Shown: positions 1 to 15,000, numbered from the stretch's first letter. The stretch: DNA of 64,000 nt from Wolfiporia cocos (GCA_029448655.1 JACCLO010000006.1:1426001-1490000); one strand, 5' to 3'. Numbers and translations: made by a program. Notes: a model not told the origin generated them from the letters alone.

Positions 1-527
1 CCAACAAGGGTTAGGCGAGTCACAGATGCAAAGGCCATTAGGTGAATGAAAACTGTATGCGGCATAGATCTGGGCCAGTCTAGTTCCTTGATGGTGAGCT
101 CCTCAAGACGCGGAAGAAGGCCGGCAAGCATTGTGGCAAATGCTCCCATATGCGCCACCTCCGGCTTGCGACCGACTGTCACGGTTGATTGCTCTTTAGA
201 AGGTCCACTTTCGCCTAGAATGGTCACTTCCGTGAATTTGATTCTATATCTTGGCACCTCACGAGTCCATAATGCAAGCTGACGGACATCATATATGTCG
301 TACAGCCAGTCAGAACACAGTCGATTCAGATGAAAGCGGCTCCTCGTCTGCCATATTTTACAGACCAGCTCGCATGATCGTAAGGCCCAAGGTTCGTTCC
401 ATAGGAGGTCGAGGATCCGCTCCCACATTTCGGGAAGCGTCCGTGACCACGGGGGCTCGAGGAGGGTCTGAGGCTCGGACCGCAGGCCAGTTGAATCATT
501 GGTGGCGATAACTCCTGCATCCGACAT
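1..527 (-). CDS. F-box protein, 5' part (runs off the window)
   Basis: An ATG at 527 (minus) opens a frame that stays open to the window edge, at least 175 codons; no stop is seen, so the gene continues to the left. Residues about 32-60 read LPEMWERILDLLWN followed by a Cys/Leu/Trp pattern ending in RSRFHL, the usual spacing of a fungal F-box, which binds Skp1 in SCF ubiquitin ligases. The rest (RLEELTIKELDWP, SVTRLTLV) has the leucine spacing of the repeats that commonly follow an F-box in basidiomycetes. The substrate cannot be guessed. Agaricomycete genomes hold many such genes. Whether an intron lies further on is unknown. Confidence 0.7.
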   Translation of the reverse strand, partial: MSDAGVIATNDSTGLRSEPQTLLEPPWSRTLPEMWERILDLLWNEPWALRSCELVCKIWQTRSRFHLNRLCSDWLYDIYDVRQLALWTREVPRYRIKFTEVTILGESGPSKEQSTVTVGRKPEVAHMGAFATMLAGLLPRLEELTIKELDWPRSMPHTVFIHLMAFASVTRLTLV

Positions 528-672
528 TGTATTTTGCGGGAACAGCTTTGAACTCTATTAAACCAGCGTGCTCCGACCGTCGTCTAAGCGAGGTGCTCAC
601 CAACGGCTGGTTGTATGCGTATGAATGGCGTACGCTAGACGTCGTTGCAGAAATGGCACTGTCGTGGAGGCC

Positions 673-1659
673 TATGGTGCCGGCGCCCTAGTCACTGCTA
701 CTTTTGTACAAGTCTTACTGCTCGCTCATGGCGCCTAGAGATAATCGGTCTAGCCAAAATGCTCTAATTGAAGGTAGGAACAAAATGGCTAGGCGGATTT
801 GTCTGAAAATCAAAGTTGAGAAATTTCTATGTCCGGATTTGGCCAGTGGTGGGAAAGTAATACCGTATATGGAAGGTAATGATAATTATACTCGTCTGAC
901 TACTCCAAATATGGTATATAGTCAAGCTGACGGGCAGTGAGACTTGTACCGACAAGCTCACATCAACATCCTCATCAATGCTAATGCATTTGGCTTGTAA
1001 TGTTGGAAGTATATTATCATACTAAACGCAAAGGGATTTTGTGACAGCACTCTAGAAAAATGTGATGAAACTGTTCAGCTCAGTGATATCTGGGCAAAAT
1101 ATACATGTGGCCTGCATCCTCAATGACCCTGAACAGGAGGTTTCTGTTCTTTGAATCTGGCTGATTTTCAAGTACGCATTCAACAGGTGCAGCAACCGGT
1201 TGCATCCGGGTCACATTCCCCACGATTTGGCATTTGCAGCTCATCAACCCAAATATTTGGCTTGGCGAGAAATTGTTGTATTCCTCTGGGAAGTTTGATA
1301 TAATTGAGCAGGAGATTCGTCAGTTGAACAGCCTTCTTGTTTACAAATCCTTTGCTGTGATGCATGCAATTGCCACTTCCCAGCACTGAGCAGCGTTGGC
1401 TTTGCATGCTTTCTGTGTCTTATTCAAGCATAGGATGTAGTGAACTGGTAGATACATTAATATTGTGCCTGCCCTGTATCTACATCACTACGAGCATTCA
1501 AATTTCGCATCTCCGGGCTGTGCCATACCCAAAGTGTTCGGTATCAGGGCACAGAAAGTACAGGCACCTATATAAACCTTGCTTTAGGGTTAACACGAAG
1601 TTGACCCAAGGATTTGGCCACTGTACAAAAGTAGCGGTGACTAGGGCGCCGGCACCATA
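673..1659. mobile_element. TA-flanked inverted-repeat element, degenerate
   Basis: Bases 675-711 and 1622-1657 are near-perfect inverted repeats of about 36 bases, starting TGGTGCCGGCGCCCTAGTCA and ending around a TTTTGTACA motif, with one clear mismatch. Both ends abut a TA dinucleotide (673-674 and 1658-1659), as expected for Tc1/mariner-type insertion. The interior of about 0.9 kb is A/T-rich and has no transposase, so this would be a non-autonomous or decayed copy. The GGCGCC core makes the end itself partly palindromic. Family assignment is inference. Confidence 0.55.
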
Positions 1660-1680
1660 GGCTGGGCCAAGCCATGAGCC

Positions 1681-1780
1681 GTCAGTGAGGGCCCGGCCTG
1701 AGGCTTTGGAAAGCCGTGGGCTGTCCAAAGCCAGGCCAAAGCCGGGGCTTTTGGGCCGGGCCAGGCCCTGCACATCACTA
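1681..1780 (-). repeat. hAT-like terminal sequence, GGCC-rich
   Basis: Read on the minus strand from 1780, the sequence begins TAGTGATGTGCAGGGCC and continues with many GGCC/GGCTT motifs. A related end occurs at 45424 (TAGTGATGTGCAAAGCCC, with GGCCTGG further in). TAG-initial ends with subterminal GGCC repeats are typical of hAT transposons. No partner end or 8-base target duplication was found, so this is probably an orphan end. Confidence 0.4.
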
Positions 1781-3242
1781 CCGGTGAATGCTTTGGGCAG
1801 CGTTGAAAAGTAGGTCAAAGGCGAAGGTGGCAGGGGTTATGTCGGCAGGGGCCCTCTGGGTGCCTGTGACGGTGCATTGGTTGTTCATGGTGAGGTAGTC
1901 GGTGCGTAAGGGGTGTTGTGTAGGGGGACGGTGCGTGAGCGCCTAAGGCGATGGTGGTAGTAAGAGAGAAAGGAGGGCTGTTGGCACGAGCGCTGCCAGA
2001 ACGTCTGATCGAGACTAGCGCGACCCGAAATTCTACAGTAGCTGATACTACCCAATGGAGAAATCAGGTGGTGCAGAATCTAGGCGCTATGCTGTTGGCG
2101 GAGCTTTTTTCGACCTCATCTGACGATACAGCGTGCGCGTGAGGATCCGCGCTCCCTTACTATCACCGAAGTTGGTTCACCTGGCTCACCTGCATCAGGA
2201 AAAGTTTGAGTAAGCTACCACTGTTACCATGCTACTGCCTGATATGTGGCGCTACAGAGCTCTACAGATCAGGGGGTAAGCGATGTATCGCTGGTACCCA
2301 GTGACCGATATTTTCCTGATGTGGGTTCACTAGTCTTGTACCCAGACCTGTATGACTCGCACTATCACCGTAGTCTCTAACACGTCCAGCTGGGGCATTC
2401 GAACCTTTTGATGCCCAGTACTAGTCGTCATGGTTACATCAGCTTCGCGGAGCTGCCAAATTCCAGGTACCTGATGTAGCTGTCCGATCCCCAGACACCT
2501 CAATGCTCCTTTACCTCGCTGAGGCCTCACGAGCATAAGGGGTTGCGTCTCTTGATTCTGTTTGTACGGTGATCTACAAGAATATAGCTGCTCTAGTACC
2601 CCCGTTTAGTTCTAAGATCCAGCACATATGTGTCCCACCCATCCCGAACTTGGTATTCCGCGTATTTGAAAAGGAGTCGTATGTTAGTACATGAAGACCC
2701 CAAGCGGGCGCACATGTATCAGCTAACAGCATGCCACCTTCGAAATTACGGACACCGGGGCAGGCATACAGTCGGGGTATTGTCTTCTGTCCTGATGGGC
2801 CACAGCGTCGGTGGTGCGGGCGTTATACGTGGCGAGAAGAGCATTAGCCTGAAGTGCTCCGACCGCGATGGGAGCGGTAGGTACTGTCGCAGCGTCGTAG
2901 TCATGCTCATGGAAAATGTGGCGCAGCTTGCATCAGTGTCTGTGCCGCTCTCTGAGCAGATTGGACATGCTGGCGGTACGCCGGCGATTTTATCTTGTCA
3001 CTCCCCTCGGAATTTGTCGTGTTCAACATATGGGAATGTGTATAAAAACTTGATCTGTTCGGGGCATGTGTCCAGGCTCAGGCATCGCACTACCGCGCTC
3101 TAGTCGTATATCTCTAGCAGGCTGCTCTTTATACAGCGCGAGTCTTGCGGTCAATTTTGCCAACGACAATCTATGTGGGTGTATCTAGTGCCATTCGGCA
3201 ATAATTGACATTCATCCATGATCCGCAGAGCTACAACGCATC

Positions 3243-4869
3243 ATGTCCAATGCAGAAAGGGCGCAGCAATTACGGGACCTGCTCCGCTTGCTAAATGACT
3301 CCGCGGAAGTGATAATCAATGATTTGGAGAGCGGCGAACAGAGAGCTGTTGTTGAGTCCGGAGTCCCTCTTCCCACTCTGGAAGTCCATGAGGCTACTCG
3401 GATTGTCATCGGTGCTTGCGGGTTGTTCCTGGACCTCGTCCAAGAGCCCGGTATACGTCTAACAGAAATTGCTTGCGCATACTTCCTTTCGAGAGCGTTG
3501 CACATTGCAGCTCAGGCACGCATTGCAGAGATCCTCGCTGATGCAGACCCGACCGAGGGCATGTCGGCTGCACTCATAAGTGAGAAGACAGGCATAAATG
3601 AACAGAAATTGAGTAAGTCCTCACCATTGCTGAAACTCATCGCATTTATCACCGCATTGCAGCGCGTGTGTTGCGCACGTTGTGCTCCGTTCATGTCTTC
3701 AAAGAAGTCAGGAACGGCTACTTCGCAAATAATCATACTAGCAACGCACTCGCCCGCGATCACTATCTATCTGATTGGCTACTCCTTCAGTGAGTATCTA
3801 GACCATGTCAAGGCTATGTACTGACAAGTGTCAATAAGCGGTCTCGAGATGTACACTGCGGCGGATCAGCTACTCCCATTCCTATTCGACAAAGTGAAGA
3901 CTAATGCAACATCCGACCGAGTCACTGCATGGCAGGATGCAATCGGCGCCAATGTTACGATATGGGAATATATGGATCAACGAACTGAGCAGCCAGACGG
4001 CTCCTTGGGACCGCGCCTCCGGCTCGAAAGCTGGGCTCAGGGCTCGATGAGTGGCGGGCGGGCGATTGCATCCGGCATCTATTCAGGTCTGTGGCTGTGC
4101 TGTTTACGGTATGCTGCACGTATCAATAGCTTCTTGCATAGATTACCCATGGGAAGCTCTCGGCTCAAGCACTATCGTGGATGTAGGCGGAGGAGTCGGT
4201 AAGTATATATATGACCTCGTCACCGCAGGGTGGCTGATAGCCTCATCACAGGCGGTACCAGCCTCGACCTTGCCAGACGATTCCCTAGCTTACGCTTTGT
4301 AGTCGAGGATCGTCCCTCGACTATTGAGCTGGCACAAGCGGTATGGACGCGCGAGTACCCGGAGGCTCTGCAAAGCGGCCGTGTCAAACTCGTGCCACAC
4401 AACTTCTTCACAGAGCAGCCAATCAATGGGGCTAAAGTTTACTTTATGCGGGCCGTCCTGTGCGTGCATTGTCCTACCACGCACATTGCTTGTGAGATGC
4501 TGAGCCTGACACACATGGATGGTTTCTAGTCATAGCTGGCCCGACGATCAATGTGTCACTATTCTATCCCATTTGCGTGCGGCGATGGGACCGGACTCGA
4601 TCATCCTAGTTGCCAACCATATCATCAATAACACTGTGGGCTCTCCCCTGCTTAAGGCAGCCCCGCCTCCTCTTCCTTCCAACTATGGAATTGCAGGATA
4701 CTCCGGGAATGTCTACGACCTGATCATGATGGCGATCAACAATGGAATGGAGCGCACGCCGGAGATGATTGACGCAGTTGCCAAGCGTGCGGGACTGAGC
4801 CTGACGAAGATTTGGGAATGTCGTGGTAACATCTACATTGCAGAGCTCAGGGTCAGAGAAGATTTATAA
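3243..4869 (+). CDS. SAM-dependent O-methyltransferase, 6 exons, 449 aa
   Basis: Exons 3243-3612, 3663-3789, 3839-4086, 4142-4198, 4252-4459 and 4530-4869 join in frame through five GT..AG introns of 49-70 bases. The product is a fungal class I (plant COMT-like) O-methyltransferase, which moves a methyl from S-adenosylmethionine to a hydroxyl of a small molecule. An N-terminal dimerisation/winged-helix part (ARVLRTLCSVHVFKEV is typical) is followed by SAM motif I VDVGGGVGG at residues 261-269, the acidic ribose-binding segment FVVEDRP, and HSWPDDQC, whose His338 is at the place of the catalytic base. The first ATG of the frame was chosen. It has the class of a secondary-metabolite tailoring enzyme; the substrate is unknown. 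The reading frame is intact. Confidence 0.9.
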
Positions 4870-6495
4870 GCGCCCATTGTTAACACACGCCTAGATTCTC
4901 GTCATGGCAGCTGGATATATGCATAGGTCTGGCCACTTGTTCAACACATTGGTTCATTTAGTGTAGGAATGAGGATCCTGATGGGCTCATCGCATGCCTA
5001 CGCGGCACTGATTTCGTTATCAGCAAATATGAATTATTTCGCTGCCCTACAACACAAGGCAAACTGGTACAGTTTACGACCTCATAGTACGAGATCGCAA
5101 CGATCGTTTGAGCCTGCAACTATCCATAGCATGCCTATACCTTTCCGGCCACAATAAGTAATGCTGAAAAGAGACGGGGTTGTGGTTCCAGCACCAAACA
5201 GGCCTGCATCGTGTGATTCCCATCCCAGCCTCGCGTCGCTTCGGTATCAGAGCTTCGGATTGCGACGTTTATCTTGCACATCCGCTCAAATACTATCCAA
5301 CGTCATGAACAGCAACCTGGTAGAAGCGAAGACCAGCTGTGTTCTCTTCTGATCATGTATCGTCCCCAGTACCGTGACCGCGAGTATGCAATTCCGAAGG
5401 GATTACCAAAATGTAGTGCTGAAGCATCTCAGCAGGCAGCAGGAACAGTTCAGCGGCTTCGCGGAAAAGATAGGGGACGGTGTATCCTATGATACAAGGC
5501 CATTGCTGATATACCTCGGACAGATGCGTATTAATTCACGAAGACTCGAGACCCCCATCAGCAAAACGAAAACGCGAGATGTCTTATCGGTACAGGTGGT
5601 ACTTGCCAATCAAGCTCGAACACCCTATCTGTATTTGATCCCGAGTAAGCCTAAGGGCTCTTGATGAGCCATCACCCACTACTCTTTACCTATTTACACC
5701 TCCCATTCAACCGGCGAAAATCATCACACCCATTACAATAATCACGATACCAGCAAATTTGGCCTCGGCCCGTGCTCGTGTACCTAGAGCTACTTATCGT
5801 GCGTAGTAAATGTTTCTCTCTCTCTCTCTCTCGACGTGCCAAAGTTCCATGCTATCTTCCGACTCATAAGCGCCCTCGAGCCTTTTTCTAGTTCAAACAT
5901 GTAGCATTTCCCACGCGTTTCATTGCAGCAATTGAGACATATTTTTCAAAGATAGTAGGCGTGCATGCAGATATCCAGTCAAGTCCAAGCACCGAGCCAA
6001 AGCTAAGAAGGTAGTAAGCGATCGACATGTGCAACGTGGAGACGTAACAGCCCAAAATGGTGGGCACAATAACGGGGGCGTGGACCAAGGCAACTGAACC
6101 GTGCACGCAAACGACGCGAGGGATGTCGTGAATACAAGCGAAGGCAGAAAATATGCATGAAGAAGCGATGCCGGAATCAAGGAGTATGTCGACAGGAATA
6201 CGGCATAGAGACCGGCCACCGATAGGTGAGGCATGTGCATGAAGCACGATGAACGTTCATGCACATGCTACTTTAATACTAAAGTAGCGGGAATATGTCT
6301 GTCTCGAACGCGGAACACGGAATGAGCACGACTTGGCATGCAGAGGTCAATGAGATAAGTGCGAGCCCCGGTACATCTCGCTTCGCTCTTGATGGGGTGC
6401 CAGAAGGGTACAAATCAAGGAGTTCATATCAAGTAATTCTCTCCAGGGTATAGTCACATATGAGTTCACCATTGACTGAAGTACTGTTGACCAAA
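4870..6495. other. Intergenic stretch with a TC microsatellite
   Basis: No gene is recognisable in these 1.6 kb. A perfect (TC)n run lies at about 5815-5832. Open frames on the minus strand (5888-6247, 119 codons) and plus strand (5374-5664) resemble no known family and have no splice-supported partner. The sequence separates two convergently transcribed genes (plus-strand O-methyltransferase, minus-strand C2 protein), so it probably holds both 3' regions. Confidence 0.5.
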
Positions 6496-8761
6496 TCACC
6501 AGCCACCCGGCATGGGGGCTGACGGCGCTTGCGCCTTGGTCTGCGCGGAATTGCCGCCAGATGCATGTCCCGGGGGGGACCCGTTCACAGGCTTTGTCTG
6601 GATCTCACCCTCCGGATGCAGATTCAGCTCCATATCAAGCCTCAACGCCAGCTCCGCGTCCTCCCTCTCACGTTGCTCCTCATCCTTGCGCCGCCGTTCC
6701 TCCTCCATCTCCAAACGCCGCGCGAGCTCCTCGTCACGCTTTGCGAGCTCCTCGTTCGGCGACTTCTCGTGCTTGTGCAGCTCAGAGGCCAACACAAGGC
6801 GCGGGTGTGGGTGAGCCTGCGCAGGTGGCTGCGGCTGCGGGTGTAGCGACAATTGCGGGTGTGGCGAGGAATGCGGCTGTGGGTGTGCGTGCGGAGGCGT
6901 AGCCGTCGGCGCCGGCGAGTGCGAGTGCGAATGTGCGGGGTCGTGCCCGCCGTAGAGGGGGGGCGGTATCGAGTTGTGCACGGAGTTCAACGGCGAGCGC
7001 GGCGGGAGCACGGCTGCCGGTGGAGGCGTATACGTATATGGATGCACTGCGTACTGCGACTCATCCGGCGCGCAGTGCGGCGCGGCGTCTGTGGCCCCGG
7101 TTGAGTAGTGGTGATGCACGTGGAGGGGCGGAACCGAGCCTTGAGAATGCGGGTGTGAGTGCGTGTGCGCGTGAGTCGAGGCCGTCGGGGAAGGCGGGGA
7201 ATAGGATGGGATCGAGGGAACGGGTATCGCGATCGTCGCCTGGGTGTGCATCGACTGCGTCGGCGACGCGGGGTACCACGCGTGCACGGAATTATCGGGC
7301 GAAAGCAGGTTCCCATGTGTGCTGTTTGTGCGCCCCGATGCCGAGTACGAGTGGTGGTGTGTCGGAGTTGAGGATGTATACGCAGGCACCCCAGCGTGGT
7401 GCGGCGAGGCAGAGGGGGCATATCCCGCGGGTGGTGCGAATCCAGCGGGCGGTACGAATCCAGCGGGCGGCGCGTAACCAGACGCAGAGAGGGAATGCGG
7501 CCTCGTGTGGGTAGCATGCGGCGGGCCATTTGGTGACGTGGACGGGGCATATGATGACGTGGAATGGGCGTGCGGCAGCAGCATCGGCGCATGCGGTTGC
7601 GAGCTTGCCGCGTACGCAGCTCCCGCCATAGGGGGCGGCGACGAGGAATAGGCGTGCGGCATTGGCGAGTGGGAGTGGGAATGCGGCGACGTAGATCGGT
7701 GCGGCGATGTGGAGTGCGAATGAGGCGAAGTCGAACGGTGGTGCGGCGACGTAGATTGAGGATATGGAAGTGTGGTGCGTGGATGCACCGGCTCAGAGCC
7801 GGTGACCAGTGTTGCGGGCAGAGTTAGAGGCGAACGGGGTGGGGATATAGTTAGGTGCGGGGCGCCTGGAGGTGGGGTGTGTGGATGAGCAGACTCGTGG
7901 CCAGCGACTAACGTCGCGGGGACCGCGTGGGGAGAATGGGGCGGAGACACAGTCAGGTGCGGGGCACCCGGAGGGTGAGGTTTCTCACTATAATGTATAT
8001 CTCCTTTAGGGTTTCCAGGACGAAGGATGTCCGGGATCTCATTGTTCTTGACATGTTCCTGAGGAACAGGCGGAAGCGTATCGTGATGCGTGTGCGGGGA
8101 CGACCTTGGCGATGTATGTGCGGACGAGTGCGGGGTTAGGTATGCTCCGGCGGTCGCGCTCGGCCGTGTCTGGTCATAGCGGGGAGTGCGAGGGGGAGAC
8201 GGATTCTTGGGAGGGGTTGGAGGCGGCTTTTGCATATCGTCATATCGGTATGGCTGGGTCAGACGCGTGAGCCGCTCAGAGGTAGGCATCTTGGTTGCGC
8301 GTCGCTGCAAGGGGGCAGGACCCGCCGCGAAGTACGTCATTTCGAGGTATAATTCTCCGCGATACTGTCCGTTCGACTCGAGCTTCACCCAGTCTGCATA
8401 AACAGGAGTCAACGCGACTCTAGAATGGTTGGCATCGTATAAGTGACACACCGTCGAATTCTCCCGTGCGCAATGTCTCCGTGACGTCGACTTCTCCCGT
8501 TCCAATCAGCTCGACATCCCTAGGCTCCTTGCGCCAACAAGATACCTCCAACTTCCTGTCATCGGGGCTGGTGCTCTTGTAGATCGGAAAGCGCAGCTCT
8601 TCGTCCCAGACAGGATGTTGCCCACCCTTGACATCCACACTGGTATTCTTCGTCTTGCCGTGGATGATGGCCTGTGCGTAGACATCCTGCTTGTAGAGCG
8701 AGTGCTTGTCGGGAAGGTTTCGCGCCTTGAGCACGACGATGACGAGTGTCCCGATTTCCAT
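6496..8761 (-). CDS. C2-domain protein, Inn1/Fic1 (ingression protein)-like, 735 aa
   Basis: Two exons, 8761-8452 and 8393-6496, with a 58-base intron. Start: the frame extends seven codons upstream, but only to a TTG; the first ATG is at 8761, giving METIGT-like MEIGTLVIVVLKARNL. Residues 1 to about 125 form a C2 domain (GTLVIVVLKARNLPDK, HPVWDEELRFPI), closest in style to the fungal Inn1p/Fic1 class that acts at the cell-division site. A very long disordered part follows, rich in Pro, His and Ser (PxxP runs, repeated SPH and PPAGF/YAP units), a likely SH3-partner region. Near the C-terminus a charged segment (LARRLEMEEERRRKDEEQ) predicts a coiled coil. The family link is from motif style, not a search. 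Several long open frames on the opposite strand here are shadows of its biased composition. Confidence 0.8.
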
Positions 8762-9847
8762 GTTTACGCTGGATTTAGACAAGGGTAGGCAGCCTTAAAT
8801 GCGGAGCGACTGTGCTTATGCTCCACTACAACCTGTGCAGGCACTGCGGGGCCACTGCGGACAAAGATGGAAGAAAGGAGCGAGGAGGGCTGCCCTGCGA
8901 CCCTGCGACCAGAGATCTGTCAGCGATTATCTCACCGCTAGAACTCGCCAGTAGATCAGCGAGATAGACTATGGCCGCGTATATTTCCGAGACTTTCGAG
9001 AGTCGTTGATTCATTGATCAGGAACACAGGATCTACGGTTCCCTGTACGGGAAAAATCCTTTGCCTAGAGCAATGCAGTGATGATGATGATGACGATGGA
9101 CACCTGTGAGCGCAGAGACAAGAGGCGCTTCCAGACAAGAGGCGCTTCCAGAGGAGACAAATACGAAGTCGTTCTCCACCGTTGCCGAAAGGCACCTGTG
9201 CGCGTGCATCCGATTTAGGAGAACATGAGCCTTAACAACAAGCAAGGCTGCTATCCTAAATATCACTACTTGGAGGTGCCTCTGCTCGCCGTGGACAGTG
9301 AAAGGAGCAAGCTTGCCCATCATGCATCCGGCAAAGCTGTGGCGAAGTCGGAGCCTGGCTTCGCGCTTAGCAACCTGAAGATAACAGCCTTCCGCATGAT
9401 GAGAAAGCTAAATTCGTGTATAAGCCTATGTTATGACTGCCAACCCAGCATCCATGTCACACTCCGGATCCTGGCTCAGATTCACCGGCACTTCGCCACT
9501 GTAGAGACACTAGCGCCGAGGCTCGGACTCACAATGCAACCAAGTAACCCCTGGCCAAAACTTGATCTAGTTCAGGGCAGAACATCTTCAATGCAACATA
9601 TTGTGGCTTGTCTTTCAACTCCTCGTCGAGCTACCCTTCTCGGTCATGTGACCGCGATACGGATGTGATCAAGTGAGCCGCCGAAAAAGGAAGGCCTAAT
9701 GATCCCAAATACAGCCTTCACAGAGCAGCAAGCCGACGTTTTGCCCTGCTCCCACCTCTCGCATCCACGCTGCGCACCTATCGTCTCTCAGGCCACCGCA
9801 CCCACCACAGCGACACTGCACAGCCTCCCCAGCTCAGCACAGCAAGG
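8762..9847. other. Intergenic stretch, divergent promoters
   Basis: It lies between two divergently transcribed genes, so it should hold both promoters, but I see no clear TATA box. A 17-base unit (ACAAGAGGCGCTTCCAG) is tandemly repeated twice at about 9119-9152. An open frame at 9225-9668 has no recognisable domain. Confidence 0.45.
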
Positions 9848-11702
<1,855 letters not shown>

Positions 11703-12077
11703 ACTTGTGGGGAGGCCCTCAAATGACGCGTAGGAGATGACGAAGTATTCGAGCTGCTTGTATACCGTGTGGGATCACTGCCCGAGAATACTAGAACGAC
11801 TGTATTATTTGAACACCCGAGCTCGTTATCAAAGCCTCTGGCCCCCAGATCAACCAAGCTTTCCCGTTTTGCCACTGTTGGGGTATTTGTGGCCTCGACA
11901 AACACGGCCAAACATATCAACTATCAACGCGCTCTCTGTCGCGATACACGCGGGATCAATCTTTCCTCCCATTTTGTGTGCAGTCTACTCCTCACGCGTC
12001 CATCGCGTTTCACGCTACAATCTCTGTGCGTGTGTTCTCAACGAGCCTCTGTATCTTGAGTAGCAGGCACCAAGTTC
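11703..12077. other. Intergenic stretch
   Basis: Short gap between two co-oriented genes. It must hold the promoter and 5' leader of the SUN-domain gene. No TATA box or repeat is evident. Confidence 0.4.
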
Positions 12078-15000
12078 ATGTCATTCTCGAGCACGCCGCT
12101 CGGTCAAGGCAGACGTTTAGATCACCGCGCCTTCCTGGGCCTCAGCAAGCCGCAGCCCAGAGATAATCGCCCCCAAAACCCATCGCACCGCCGCGTAGGC
12201 CCGGCATCCTATCCCTACGGGTGCGTCGCGTGCCCATGCTTAAAGCCGTCCGCGATCTCACCTCTCGATCAGAGCCTCCACTCTCGCTACGCGAACCCAA
12301 GCGAAGCAGGAGCGCCCCGCACCCGCACCCGCACCCGCACTCGAGACGCCGCAGGCCGAGCAGCACTCGGACGACCCCGACGACACCGCGCTTGTGCGCT
12401 TCGCCCGCTTGAAGCAGCGCGAGCTGGCGCAGCAAACGCCTGCGAACAAGCCGCACCACCCGTCGCCGCACCCAGAGCGGTGGGCAGTCAAGGACACATC
12501 CGTGAACATCGCCAGCGCGTTCATCCAGGCGGCGAACTCGGCAGACGAAATGGCACAGCAGAGCACGAGCGATGCGCGCGCGAACGGCGCCCGCAGGCAA
12601 GCACCGAACGGCGCGGGGCTGGAGTTTGAGAAGGAGACGGTGATGGCGCAGCGACGAGCAGCGCCACCGCCGAGCAGGAGTGGCGCGCGGGGTGCGTCAC
12701 GGCCCATGCCGCGCACCGAGTCGGCGAACGTTGTCCCGGACTCGGAGGGCGAACAGGAGTATTCGAAGGATGCGGAAGCGGGACCCAAGAGCCCGCTGAA
12801 GAAGCTCGTCGACGCAGGCAAGCGTTTTGCGCCCGTTTCTTTCCTTGCACGGCAGCGTTCGCCACAGCCCGAACAATCTTACTCACATACCAACGGCAAC
12901 GGCGCCGCTCACGAGAGCTCGAGCTATGATTACTCCGCCGAGGAACGCGAATACCAGGCGACAACCGCGATGGCAGCCCAGAAGCCTAGCTCGAGGCGGG
13001 CCGCTGCGGCGCCGAAGCGTGGCCGGATCTCGCTAGATAACCAGGCATACAGACCATCCGAGTCTGAATACGAGGAGTCGGACGAAGACTTGGTTGACGA
13101 TCCCGGAAGTCGATCGCGACGGAAAATGAAGAAGGCAAACGGAGCCGCGGGCGGCCCTCCGCTCACATCTCTCCCTGTCACCAGCTACGACAAACGGAAG
13201 AAGCGGCGAAGGTCGAACGGGAAGACGAATGGGGACTTGCACGAATCATCGGAGAGCAGCAACGAGCAGGACACGAGCGGAGAGTTTGGCGAAAAGGTCC
13301 GTGTTTCCGTTGGCTTCCTGACGCGTCTTGATGATTCTGACTACAATGCAGCATTCACAACTTGACATCCCCCCATCTCAGCTCCCACAAGCTCACATTA
13401 CATCGGTAACTCCGAAACCAGAGCAGGACTCCCGTGACGAGATATATCTCGGGGGAGACTCGACGATGGCCGTAGAGCATCATCTACGACAAATCGATGA
13501 AACGACATTGGATATTCCGATCGACGACATAGACATGCCGCCTCGATCGCGCTTCTCTATTGGCGCAGCGCTAGGAAGACCTATAAATGCGGTCTTCCGG
13601 CTCATCTGGCTGCTCATTCAGCTTGTAGTTGGCTGTCTGTCACTGCTCACTCGCTGGTCTGGTACAATCCTGGGTGCATTCATAGAAGTGCTGTTCAAGC
13701 AGCCTGCTCGATGGCTCAAGCGCATCGACTTCAGGCTATTGGCACGGTTGTTGATATTTGGACTCACCATCTACTCCGCCTGGTACGTTTTGGAGAGCGG
13801 TTTGGTCGACCTCGGCGACTTCCCCTCTCTACCTTTTGCCAAAACCACATACCGTCCGCCCGAAATCCCCGTTTCGAATCTTGGGGAGCTTGCCGATCGC
13901 TTACAACGTCTGGAGGTCGCCCTCGCAAGAATCTCCACAGACAACGAACGCTCCCGAAGCTGGATCGAGGGCACCCGTTCAGAAATAGTTGGACGGGTAG
14001 GCTCATTGGAGTCACAGGTTCACAGGGAAAGCATCCGAGCAATCGACGCCGAGAGCAAGTTCCGCGCGACGACGAATGACGCGCTGCAGGCCGTGAAGCA
14101 TGAGGTTGCGTCTCTGCAATCCGAGCTCCGGTTCATCAAGGACGAGGAACAAAACAGAGTCATGCCGACCAACGACGAGGAGGCACGCGCGAAGCTCCAC
14201 GCACTCGAGGAGCGCTTCGGAGGCATCGAGAGCGGCGTCAGAGAGGCGCTCGAGATGGGCAAGAACGCACTGAAAGCGGGCGCCTCGTCGGTATCTGCAC
14301 CGGCGTGGTGGCAGAAGCTCACGTCTGGCCAGACAGACTCAGCGCTGACGATCAAATCGGCGGACGGTCAGGACGTAACGTCTCTCCTCCAACAGCTCGT
14401 AGACTCTAGGGTCGATTCGAAGATCTCGTTCCTGCCGGGAGACACTCTCGCCAAGCATGACTTCGCGCTCTATTCGAGTGGCGCATATGTCATTCCCTCG
14501 TTGACCAGCTCGACGTATGAGCTCCCCACAAACAGATGGACCGGCTGGCTCTGGGGCAAGGTCATAGGCAACAATGATGGCGCGATCGGTCGCCCGCCCA
14601 TAACCGCGCTGCACCACGATATCGAGAACGGCCACTGCTGGCCCTTCCCAGGCACAGAAGGCCATCTCGGCGTCGTGCTCTCCGCGCCCGCGTACATCTC
14701 GGACGTCACGATCGACCACGTCGCGCGGGCGCGCACATCGGATATCCGTTCCGCGCCGCGGCAGATGGAGCTCTGGGGGCTCGTCGAGGGGCAGGACAAC
14801 ATTGTGAAGCTCGCAAACTGGCGTGCGCACCAGGCGGCGGCGCGGGAGGACGCGGAGCTCGCCGGGCGACCGTTCGTCGAGCTCGAGCCGCCGTACCCAG
14901 CACTGCTGCCAAAGTCGCCGGAGTACATCCGTATCGCGAACTTCACGTATAATGTGCATTCGTCGCAGAATATCCAGTCGTTCCCCGTGCACGACCACAT

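Larger units (their letters stand above)
528..3242. other. Non-coding stretch with repeat relics
   Basis: No convincing gene was found here. Short open frames (for example 2630-3103, 157 codons) show no recognisable domain and no matching splice structure. The stretch holds a TA-flanked inverted-repeat element (673-1659) and a GGCC-rich hAT-like end (1681-1780), listed separately. The remainder up to the O-methyltransferase start is featureless to me. Confidence 0.5.

Noticed and set aside
2630..3103. 157-codon open frame upstream of the O-methyltransferase
   Set aside because: No domain, no plausible splice partner, composition like the surrounding non-coding DNA.
5888..6264. Two overlapping hydrophobic minus-strand frames (119 and 114 codons)
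   Set aside because: They overlap in different frames, match no family I know and lack intron structure; left as intergenic.
6933..7592. Arg-rich open frames on both strands within the C2 protein gene
   Set aside because: Shadows of the Pro/His/Ser-rich repeats of the real gene; no start, domain or splice support.
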